5,875 nucleotides of DNA from Proteobacteria bacterium UBA2383 (GTDB taxonomy: Bacteria; Pseudomonadota; Gammaproteobacteria; Competibacterales; Competibacteraceae), in NCBI GenBank assembly GCA_002343485.1, contig DDST01000079.1:1-5875 (forward strand), given 5' to 3'. Position 1 is the stretch's first letter. Each line of letters starts with the position of its first letter. Shown here in pieces: positions 1 through 5,626 of the stretch. Made by a program: the position numbers and the translations under genes. Below the pieces are notes generated by a model. It was not told where the DNA came from, made no database searches, and was given only the letters and a program-made list of their open reading frames with translations.

Positions 1-33
1 CTTATCATATATATCTATGAACGCTACTTGGTA

Positions 34-1824
34 TCAGAACTGTTCTGCCGGCAGCGCCAGGGCACTTGAGCCGCCGCTGCGCACGATCTTGAGCAAAGCC
101 TCCGCCTGAGGCAGGATCTGCTCCGCATAGAAACGCACGGTAGCCAGCTTAGCGCCGTAGAATCCAGGATCTTCGCCAGCGTCAAGTTTCGCCTTGGCCG
201 CCAGCGCGGCCCGGGCCATCTGCCAGCCGCCGCAGACATAGCCCGTCAGCATTAAATAATTCCCCGAAGCTGCTGCGGCAGCATTGGGGTCCTGATGGAG
301 GGTCTGCAATGCCCATTGGGTCGCCTGCTCCAGCGCCTGGATACCTGCCGTCAGGGATTCACCGATCACCATCAATTCGGCGCTACCGGCGCGAGTGAGT
401 CCGGCCTGGACATCGCGCATCTCCTGAATCAATTCCGCCATCGCCGCGCCCTGATCCATGGCGAGTTTCCGGCCGACCAGATCAGCGGCTTGGATGCCCG
501 TGGTCCCCTCATAGATCGGAGCAACCCGCGCATCACGCAGGTATTGGCAGGCGCCCGTCTCTTCGATGTAGCCCATGCCGCCGTGGACTTGGACCCCGAT
601 GGAAGTGATTTCCACGCCCAATTCGGTGCACCAGCCCTTGAGCACCGGGATCAATAAATCCACCCGTGCTTGGCGGCGCTGGCGCTCGGTGGCGTCCGGG
701 TGTTTGTGGGCGAGATCCATATCGGCGGCCATCACATAGGCAAAAGCGCGCATGGCTTCGACTTGGGATTTCATGGTCATCAGCATGCGCCGCACGTCCG
801 GGTGCTGAATGATGGCGACGCGATCACCGGATTTCTGATCCAAGGGGCGGCCCTGGACCCGGTCCTTGGCATAGTCGCGCGCCTGCTGGTAAGCGCGATC
901 GGCGATCCCCAGACCTTGGATGCCGACCTTCTGGCGGGCCTCGTTCATCATGGTGAACATATGGGCCAGTCCTTTGTTTTCCCGGCCAACCAGGTAACCG
1001 ATAGCGCCATCCTGATCACCAAAACTCATCACGCAGGTGGGGCTGGCGTGAATGCCCAGCTTGTGTTCGAGGGACACACAGTGGACGTCGTTTCGTTCGC
1101 CGGGTGAGCCATCGGCGTTGACCAGAAACTTAGGAACCAGGAACAGCGAGATGCCCTTAACACCTTCGGGGGCATCCGGGGTACGCGCCAGCACCAGATG
1201 GATCACGTTATCGGCCAGGTCGTGATCGCCCCAGGTAATAAATATTTTCTGGCCATAAATCCGGTAGTGACCGGCCTCGGGTATCGCTTTGGCGCGTACC
1301 GCCGAGAGGTCGGAGCCGGCTTGCGGCTCGGTCAGATTCATGGTGCCGGTCCACGCGCCGGTAACCATATTCGGCAGATACTGTGCCTTCAGCGCGTCCG
1401 AGCCGTGCTGTTTGAGCGCTTCGGTCGCGCCGGCGTTCAGCAGGGGACACAGGGCAAAGGACATATTCGCCGCGTTCCATATTTCCACGGTTGCTGCCAG
1501 CACCAGCTCCGGCAGACCTTGGCCGCCATAATCGGGAGCGCCACTGATGCCGTTCCAGCCGCCTTCCACGAATTGTTGATAGGCTTCTTTGAAGCCATCG
1601 GCGGCGAACACGCTGCCAGCCTCTAGGCGCACGCCTTGTGTGTCGCCGGTTTTATTGAGCGGGGCCAGTACCTCGCTGGCGAGCTTAGCCGCTTCGTCCA
1701 GAATTGCCTCGACCAAATCCGGCGTCGCATCCTCATAGCCTGGCAGGCCGGTCAGCCGGTCCAGACCGGCCAGTTCCTCGATCACAAACCGCATGTCGCG
1801 CGTCGGTGCAAGATAAGTTGTCAT
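34..1824 (-). CDS. Long-type acyl-CoA dehydrogenase (about 600 aa, FadE/DmdC-like)
   Basis: FAD flavoenzyme of 596 residues that oxidises an acyl-CoA to the trans-2-enoyl-CoA and passes electrons to ETF; cytosolic. Seen: an N-terminal segment typical of the long subfamily (residues 1-33, YLAPTRDMRFVIEEL); GGWNGISGAPDYGGQGLP at 88-105; the FAD/substrate motif TMNLTEPQAGSDLS at 161-174; VHGGMGYIEE at 413-422; and YEGTTGIQ at 438-445, where Glu439 is the expected catalytic base. A C-terminal helical extension from about 465 to 590 separates it from 380-400 aa short-chain enzymes. The frame is open upstream to 2373, but that part overlaps etfA. The ATG at 1824 is chosen because GAGGAAA lies 6 bases before it and the family homology begins there. 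It is the last gene of the cluster, 11 bases after etfA. Substrate is uncertain: fatty acyl-CoA by default, methylmercaptopropionyl-CoA (DmdC) as an alternative. Confidence 0.95.
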   Translation of the reverse strand: MTTYLAPTRDMRFVIEELAGLDRLTGLPGYEDATPDLVEAILDEAAKLASEVLAPLNKTGDTQGVRLEAGSVFAADGFKEAYQQFVEGGWNGISGAPDYGGQGLPELVLAATVEIWNAANMSFALCPLLNAGATEALKQHGSDALKAQYLPNMVTGAWTGTMNLTEPQAGSDLSAVRAKAIPEAGHYRIYGQKIFITWGDHDLADNVIHLVLARTPDAPEGVKGISLFLVPKFLVNADGSPGERNDVHCVSLEHKLGIHASPTCVMSFGDQDGAIGYLVGRENKGLAHMFTMMNEARQKVGIQGLGIADRAYQQARDYAKDRVQGRPLDQKSGDRVAIIQHPDVRRMLMTMKSQVEAMRAFAYVMAADMDLAHKHPDATERQRRQARVDLLIPVLKGWCTELGVEITSIGVQVHGGMGYIEETGACQYLRDARVAPIYEGTTGIQAADLVGRKLAMDQGAAMAELIQEMRDVQAGLTRAGSAELMVIGESLTAGIQALEQATQWALQTLHQDPNAAAAASGNYLMLTGYVCGGWQMARAALAAKAKLDAGEDPGFYGAKLATVRFYAEQILPQAEALLKIVRSGGSSALALPAEQF

Positions 1825-1830
1825 GAATGG

Positions 1831-1837
1831 TTTCCTC
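1831..1837 (-). promoter_or_regulatory. Shine-Dalgarno of the acyl-CoA dehydrogenase, overlapping the etfA stop
   Basis: On the minus strand GAGGAAA stands 6 bases before the ATG at 1824. Its first two bases are the last two of the etfA TGA stop codon (1836-1838), so ribosomes finishing etfA sit on the next start. It decides the start against the much longer open frame reaching 2373, and it suggests translational coupling (inference). Confidence 0.8.
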
Positions 1838-2786
1838 AGGCGGGCGGGAGTTTGTCCAGCTCGGCGAACAGCTCGGGTAGCACTTTGAATAGGTCGCCGG
1901 CGATGCCGTAATCGGCGATCTGAAAGATTGGCGCTTCTTCGTCCTTGTTGATAGCAACGATGATTTTGCTGTCCTTCATTCCGGCCAAGTGCTGGATAGC
2001 GCCGGAAATACCCACGGCGATATAGAGTTCGGGCGCGATGATCTTGCCGGTCTGGCCGATCTGGTAATCGTTGGGCGCAAAACCGGCGTCCACTGCCGCG
2101 CGCGAGGCGCCCACCGCCGCGCCGAGCTGGTCGGCGATGTCTTCCAGAAGCTTGAAGTCTTCCCCCGAGCCCATGCCGCGGCCACCGGAAATGACGATCC
2201 GGGCGGCGGTTAGCTCGGGGCGCTCGGATTGGGTCAATTCCTGGCCGGCAAAGCGGGCCACGTCCAAAGGGGCCGCTGCCGGCACCGTTTCGATCAGTGC
2301 AGTACCGCCCTCGCTGGCGGCGGCGGCGAACGCGGTGCTGCGCACTGTAATCACTTTGACCGGGGCGCTGCACTGTACCGTGGCCAACAGGCTGCCGGCG
2401 TAGATCGGACGGACGAAGGTATCGGCGCTCTCCACGCCGACAATGTCGGATAGCTGGGTGACATCGAGCAGCGCGGCCACCCGCGGCATCAGGTTCTTGC
2501 CGAAGGTGGTGGCCGGTGCCAATACATGGCTGTAATCCTTGGCGAGTCCGGCGATCAGCACCGCGAGGTCCTCGGCGAGGTGATGAGCGTAGTGGCCGGC
2601 GTCCACCTGTAGCACCTTGGCGATCCCGGGAATCTTGGCGCTGGCGGCGGCTGCGCCGGCGCAGTGGTTTCCTGCTACCAGCATGTGGATTTCGCCGCCG
2701 ATGCTCTGCGCAGCGCTGACCGTATTCAGGGTGGCCGTTTTCAGCGTAGCGTGGTCGTGTTCTGCAATGACCAATATGTTTTTCAT
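1836..2786 (-). CDS. etfA: Electron transfer flavoprotein, alpha subunit
   Basis: Alpha subunit (316 aa) of the soluble ETF heterodimer. It holds the FAD that accepts electrons from acyl-CoA dehydrogenases and passes them to ETF:quinone oxidoreductase. Seen: an N-terminal Rossmann-like domain starting MKNILVIAEHDH (about 1-180), then the FAD domain with SGGRGMGS at 200-207, GASRAAVDAG at 226-235, QIGQTGKIIAPELYIAVGIS starting at 242, SGAIQHLAGM at 261-270 and AINKDEEAPIF at 278-288. Residues 254-280 fit the classical ETF alpha signature. Length is normal for the family (about 310-320). The start lies 1 base after the etfB stop, with AAGGTGAT 5 bases upstream inside etfB, so the two subunits are probably made in step. 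No key residue appears missing. The sequence type is that of ordinary (non-bifurcating) housekeeping ETF; that class is inferred from similarity. Confidence 0.97.
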   Translation of the reverse strand: MKNILVIAEHDHATLKTATLNTVSAAQSIGGEIHMLVAGNHCAGAAAASAKIPGIAKVLQVDAGHYAHHLAEDLAVLIAGLAKDYSHVLAPATTFGKNLMPRVAALLDVTQLSDIVGVESADTFVRPIYAGSLLATVQCSAPVKVITVRSTAFAAAASEGGTALIETVPAAAPLDVARFAGQELTQSERPELTAARIVISGGRGMGSGEDFKLLEDIADQLGAAVGASRAAVDAGFAPNDYQIGQTGKIIAPELYIAVGISGAIQHLAGMKDSKIIVAINKDEEAPIFQIADYGIAGDLFKVLPELFAELDKLPPA

Positions 2787-2787
2787 C

Positions 2788-3540
2788 TCAGATCACCTTG
2801 GCGTCGTTCCGGAGTTTAGCGACGAGTTCCGCCGCATCGGCGACCTTGATGCCGGCCTCACGCTTGGGCGGCTCGGTCACCTTGAGCGTGGTCAGTTGTG
2901 TCGCCAGCACGACATCCAGGTCGCCTGGACTCAACGTCGTCAACAGTTTTTTCTTAGCCTTTATGATGTTGGGTAGCTTGACGTAGCGGGGCTCGTTGAG
3001 CCGCAAGTCGGCGGTCACTACCGCCGGTAACTTGAGCATTAGGGTCTCCAGCCCGCCGTCGATTTCGCGGGTGACTTCGATTTCCTGCCCGCCTGGTATT
3101 GTTAGCTTGGAGGCGAAAGCGCCTTGCCCCCAGCCGAGCAGCGCGGCCAGCATCTGCCCGGTCTGATTGCAGTCATCGTCAATGGCTTGTTTGCCGAGAA
3201 TCACCAGGTCCGGCTGCTCGCGCTCGACCAAGGCTTTCAGCAACTTGGCAACCATTAACGGTTCGGGTGCAGCGCCGGTTTCGACCAGAATGGCCCGGTC
3301 AGCACCCATAGCAAGCGCCGTGCGCAGCACCTCCTGACACGGGCTTACGCCGATAGAAGCTGCGATGATCTCTGTTGCCTTGCCCGATTCTTTCAGCCGC
3401 ACGGCTTCTTCCACGGCGATTTCATCGAAAGGGTTCATGCTCATCTTGACGTTGGCGATCTCCACGCCGGAGCCATCCGCCTTGGGGTAAACCTTAACGT
3501 TGTAGTCGGCTACTCGTTTCACAGTGACGAGAATTTTCAT
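2788..3540 (-). CDS. etfB: Electron transfer flavoprotein, beta subunit
   Basis: Beta subunit (250 aa) of ETF, which binds AMP and carries the loop that docks onto acyl-CoA dehydrogenases. Seen: MKILVTVKRVADYNVKV at the N terminus; NPFDEIAVEEAVRLKE at 36-51; the nucleotide-binding stretch DLVILGKQAIDDDCNQTGQM at 111-130; and the recognition loop ADLRLNEPRY (177-186) running into LPNIIKAKKK (189-198), with Leu174 or Leu180-region residues in the place expected for the dehydrogenase anchor. This is very close to the mitochondrial/proteobacterial group I ETF beta pattern. AGAGGA lies 5 bases before the ATG. It follows the ligase gene by 44 bases and is followed by etfA after 1 base. An ETF placed between an acyl-CoA ligase and an acyl-CoA dehydrogenase suggests it serves that dehydrogenase (inference). 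Confidence 0.97.
   Translation of the reverse strand: MKILVTVKRVADYNVKVYPKADGSGVEIANVKMSMNPFDEIAVEEAVRLKESGKATEIIAASIGVSPCQEVLRTALAMGADRAILVETGAAPEPLMVAKLLKALVEREQPDLVILGKQAIDDDCNQTGQMLAALLGWGQGAFASKLTIPGGQEIEVTREIDGGLETLMLKLPAVVTADLRLNEPRYVKLPNIIKAKKKLLTTLSPGDLDVVLATQLTTLKVTEPPKREAGIKVADAAELVAKLRNDAKVI
2792..2799 (-). promoter_or_regulatory. Shine-Dalgarno of etfA, within the end of etfB
   Basis: Minus-strand AAGGTGAT, 5 bases before the etfA ATG and inside the last codons of etfB. With the TGA-G-ATG junction this is a typical translational coupling arrangement for two subunits needed in equal amounts. Confidence 0.75.
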
Positions 3541-3545
3541 ATTAA

Positions 3546-3551
3546 TCCTCT
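3546..3551 (-). promoter_or_regulatory. Shine-Dalgarno of etfB
   Basis: Minus-strand AGAGGA, 5 bases before the etfB ATG at 3540. The same hexamer at the same spacing precedes the ligase gene. The 44-base ligase-etfB gap (3541-3584) is AT-rich and shows no hairpin or T-run, so nothing in it suggests termination between the two genes. Confidence 0.75.
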
Positions 3552-3584
3552 TGTATTCATTTCATTATTTCCCTTGGCAGGCCG

Positions 3585-5228
3585 TTATCCGGTCGTGTAT
3601 TGCTCGCGCATCATTTTTTTGTCGAGCTTGCCAATGCTGGTTTTAGGCAGGACGTCTACGAAGATCACGTGCTCCGGCACCCCGTATTTAGAGATAATGC
3701 CCTTGGCGGCGAAATCCTGGAGCAGGGTCTTGATATCGGCCTCGCTGGCCTCCTGCCTGGCCTTAAGGACGACTAACGCCAGTGGCCGCTCGCTCCACTT
3801 GGGATCGGGTACACCGATCACCGCGGCTTCTTCTACCGCAGGGTGTTTGAGGATGAGGTTTTCCAGTTCCAGCGAGGAGACCCACTCACCACCGGTCTTG
3901 ATCACATCCTTCAGCCGGTCGGTGATCTTGAGATAGCCCTCCTTGTCGATTACACCGATGTCGCCGGTGTGCAGATAGCCGCCGCGCCACAACGCTTCGG
4001 AGTTTCTGGGATCTTTGAGATAACCTTGAGTTAACCAGGGCGCGCGGACCACCACCTCACCGGGGGTCTTGCCGTCGTGCGGCAAATCCTTCATTTCCTC
4101 ATCCACCACGCGCAGTTCGACCAGTGGCACGGGCAAACCGGTTTTGCAGCGGATGTCCAGTTGCCGTTCTTCGTCCCAGTCCAGCATGTGCGGTTTGAGT
4201 TGTGCCAAGGTCAGAATCGGGCACGTTTCCGACATGCCGTAGGCAGTGAACACGTCCACGCCCCGGGCGCGGGCCTGCTGAGCCAAGGTTTGTGTCAACG
4301 CTGACCCGCCGATGACCACCTTCCAATGCGATAGGTCGACCTCGTCCACGACCGGACTGGCAAGCAGCATTTGCAGGATGGTCGGCACACAGTGAGAAAA
4401 AGTCACTTTTTCCCGTTGGATCAGGCGCAGCAGGTGATCTGGCATGTAGCGGCCTGGATAGATCTGTTTCAGGCCCATCACCGTAGCGATGTACGGAATA
4501 CCCCAAGCGTGGACGTGAAACATCGGGGTAATCGGCAAATACACATCGTCGCGGCTAATATGGCCTTGTCCGCTCCCTGCCACCGCTGCTAGTACGCCGA
4601 AGGTATGCAACACCAGTTGCCGGTGGCTGAAATACACGCCCTTAGGCAGACCGGTAGTGCCGGTGGTGTAGAACGTGGTAGCGCGGGTGTCTTCCGGAAA
4701 ATCTGGGAATAGGTAGCGGGGATCGCTGGCCGCCAGCAACGCTTCGTACTCGATGTCGATGTTGAGAGAAGTTTCTGGAGGCTGATCGGCATCGTTGAGC
4801 AATACGAATTTCTTGACGGGTTCGATCCGGTCGCGGATGGTTTCCAGGATCGGCAGGAATTCCGTGTTGACCAGAATCACGTCGTCCTCGGCGTGATTGA
4901 TGGTATAGAGAATCTGTTCCGGAGACAGCCGGATGTTCACGGTATGCAGCACCGCGCCCATCATCGGGATAGCAAAGAAACATTCCAGATAGCGATGGCT
5001 GTCCCAGTCCATGACCGCGACAGTATCGCCAGGTTTGACGCCCAATCCGGTTAAACCGCTGGCCAGCCGGTGGATGCGTTCGCCCATCTCCCGGTAGGTT
5101 TGGCGTTTGAAATCGCCATAAACAACGTCCTGATCGGGAAACTGGCGCAAGGAATTGGCTAGCAGATTTTTGATCAGCAGCGGGTAAGCATAAGCCAATG
5201 GGGTTTTGTCTATGATGTTATTCGTCAT
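3585..5228 (-). CDS. AMP-forming fatty acyl-CoA ligase (AlkK/DmdB-like)
   Basis: ANL-superfamily ligase of 547 aa: carboxylic acid + ATP + CoA gives acyl-CoA + AMP + PPi. Seen: the P-loop FYTTGTTGLPKGV at 186-198; PMFHVHAWG at 235-243; AYGMSETCP at 329-337; LHTGDIGVID at 419-428, whose Asp423 should bind the ribose; DRLKDVIKTGGEWVSS at 437-452, the GGEWVSS form being typical of AlkK/DmdB-type enzymes; and PKTSIGKLDKK at 528-538, where Lys534 is the expected adenylation lysine. The set of core motifs looks complete. No signal peptide or membrane segment is evident. ATG 5228 is chosen because AGAGGA lies 5 bases upstream. A GTG seven codons earlier (5249) has no ribosome site. It is the first gene of the cluster. 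The acid is unknown: medium- or long-chain fatty acid is most likely, while methylmercaptopropionate or another short acid is possible. Confidence 0.93.
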   Translation of the reverse strand: MTNNIIDKTPLAYAYPLLIKNLLANSLRQFPDQDVVYGDFKRQTYREMGERIHRLASGLTGLGVKPGDTVAVMDWDSHRYLECFFAIPMMGAVLHTVNIRLSPEQILYTINHAEDDVILVNTEFLPILETIRDRIEPVKKFVLLNDADQPPETSLNIDIEYEALLAASDPRYLFPDFPEDTRATTFYTTGTTGLPKGVYFSHRQLVLHTFGVLAAVAGSGQGHISRDDVYLPITPMFHVHAWGIPYIATVMGLKQIYPGRYMPDHLLRLIQREKVTFSHCVPTILQMLLASPVVDEVDLSHWKVVIGGSALTQTLAQQARARGVDVFTAYGMSETCPILTLAQLKPHMLDWDEERQLDIRCKTGLPVPLVELRVVDEEMKDLPHDGKTPGEVVVRAPWLTQGYLKDPRNSEALWRGGYLHTGDIGVIDKEGYLKITDRLKDVIKTGGEWVSSLELENLILKHPAVEEAAVIGVPDPKWSERPLALVVLKARQEASEADIKTLLQDFAAKGIISKYGVPEHVIFVDVLPKTSIGKLDKKMMREQYTTG

Positions 5229-5233
5229 TGTTG

Positions 5234-5239
5234 TCCTCT
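5234..5239 (-). promoter_or_regulatory. Shine-Dalgarno of the acyl-CoA ligase
   Basis: Minus-strand AGAGGA with 5 bases to the ATG at 5228. It settles the start in favour of MTNNIIDK over the in-frame GTG at 5249, which has only CATCCAATAGC-type sequence before it. Confidence 0.75.
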
Positions 5240-5256
5240 CTCGTTGCACGCTATTG

Positions 5257-5273
5257 GATGAGAATCAATTATC
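5257..5273. promoter_or_regulatory. Weak Fur-box-like sequence over the putative -10
   Basis: The plus strand reads GATGAGAATCAATTATC, which shares the GAGAATC...ATTATC look of Fur boxes (consensus built from GATAAT repeats) but has one extra base between the half-sites. It covers the candidate -10 of the ligase operon, a suitable place for a repressor. The match is imperfect and AT-rich promoter DNA gives such matches by chance, so this is a weak call. Confidence 0.2.
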
Positions 5274-5296
5274 CTACCTGGGCTATAGAAAGTTTT
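5268..5296 (-). promoter_or_regulatory. Candidate sigma-70 promoter of the ligase-etfBA-dehydrogenase cluster
   Basis: Minus-strand GATAAT (5268-5273) matches five of six bases of the TATAAT -10 box. It would start transcription about 33 bases before the ligase ATG. With a 17-base spacer the -35 hexamer would be AAAACT (5291-5296), a poor match to TTGACA. The -10 is therefore plausible but the -35 is weak, as in activator-dependent promoters. No better promoter is visible in the gap. Confidence 0.35.
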
Positions 5297-5313
5297 TCCT
5301 TAAGATTTAAGGA
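5297..5313. promoter_or_regulatory. Perfect 7-bp palindrome, possible operator
   Basis: The plus strand reads TCCTTAAGATTTAAGGA: 7-base arms TCCTTAA/TTAAGGA around a 3-base centre. It sits just upstream of the weak -35 of the candidate ligase promoter, centred about 44 bases before the inferred start point, where class II-type activators often bind. On RNA it could form a hairpin, but neither strand has a T-run after it, which argues against an intrinsic terminator. No known regulator consensus was recognised. Confidence 0.4.
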
Positions 5314-5381
5314 GGGGGCACGAAGCGCCGGGGTAGTCTGATGCGGTGGTTCTGCAACTCATCCAGAATCGTTAATAGGGG

Positions 5382-5451
5382 GCCTGTCCCTTGCAGGTCA
5401 TTGAATAGGCTCGCTGCTTAGGTTTTTATCCGGAGGCGGTTTTGGACAGGC
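5382..5451. repeat. 8-bp inverted repeat, arms 62 bases apart
   Basis: GCCTGTCC at 5382-5389 is the exact reverse complement of GGACAGGC at 5444-5451, with 54 bases between. It lies in the gap between the MaoC region and the ligase operon. It could be chance, a remnant of a short interspersed palindromic element, or part of a folded 3' region. No transposase is near. Confidence 0.3.
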
Positions 5452-5460
5452 GGCATGTCC
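5444..5460 (-). terminator. Small hairpin just after the post-MaoC open frame
   Basis: On the minus strand GGACA...TGTCC (5-bp stem, 7-base loop) begins two bases after the TAA at 5462-5464. It is followed by AAAACC, not a T-run, so it is not a canonical intrinsic terminator. It may protect a transcript end or be chance. Its position right after that stop is mildly suggestive that the transcript includes the open frame. Confidence 0.2.
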
Positions 5461-5461
5461 G

Positions 5462-5626
5462 TTACTTCAAACAGCCGGGCGCTTGCCGGACGAAGCAATT
5501 CACTTTGCTTTCCTGGGTCAGCAGATCGAACGGCGGCACTGGTACGTTAGTATTGGTGAAATGAGTGGCGATCTGCATTCTCACCTCAACACCCTTCGGG
5601 TCGCCGTCGGCCACGGCGCATTCCAG
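5462..5626 (-). other. 54-codon open frame continuing in phase after the MaoC stop
   Basis: After the MaoC TAA (5627-5629) the same frame runs on for 54 sense codons to a TAA at 5462-5464. The residues begin LECAVADGDPKGVEVRMQIA and end NCFVRQAPGCLK. By hand count, 38 of 54 third positions are G or C, in line with the real genes. The other two minus frames stop within about 15 codons. The only ATG (5578) would give 38 residues and has GAGGTG only 3 bases before it, which is too close for a good site. I recognise no family. It could be an ancestral C-terminal extension cut off by a nonsense change, a small gene with a non-ATG start (GTG at 5614), or chance: a run of this length is not rare in GC-rich DNA. 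Confidence 0.3.

Larger units (their letters stand above)
5229..5461. other. Intergenic region before the ligase operon
   Basis: No gene is supported here on either strand. Its ligase-proximal half is AT-richer than the coding DNA and holds the candidate promoter, the Fur-like site and the palindrome. The other half (about 5320-5461) holds short G-runs and inverted repeats but no recognisable transfer RNA, riboswitch or small protein. Confidence 0.6.

Noticed and set aside
1..33. A terminator after the dehydrogenase gene.
   Set aside because: The 33 bases left in the window show only an alternating AT tract and no stem-loop with a T-run; the end of the operon may lie beyond the window.
670..1626. 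Plus-strand open frames of 145 and 142 codons (670-1107 and 1198-1626) opposite the dehydrogenase.
   Set aside because: They are antisense to a well-conserved gene, lack recognisable domains or ribosome sites, and are expected shadows in GC-rich coding DNA.
1825..2373. The acyl-CoA dehydrogenase frame stays open 183 codons upstream of its start, giving an apparent 779-residue protein.
   Set aside because: That stretch lies wholly over etfA in another frame, its translation is Arg/Gly/Pro-rich and unlike any part of the family, and a good ribosome site precedes the internal ATG at 1824.
1836..2786. Several overlapping short open frames on both strands across etfA.
   Set aside because: They have low-complexity Ala/Arg/Pro-rich translations and mirror the codon bias of etfA; none shows a conserved motif.
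3574..3936. Plus-strand 120-codon frame opposite the end of the ligase.
   Set aside because: It is antisense to the conserved C-terminal ligase motifs and has Ser/Leu-rich composition without a domain.
5229..5249. In-frame GTG at 5249 as the ligase start, adding seven residues.
   Set aside because: There is no Shine-Dalgarno before it, the added residues would cover the clear AGAGGA site, and the ATG at 5228 fits better.
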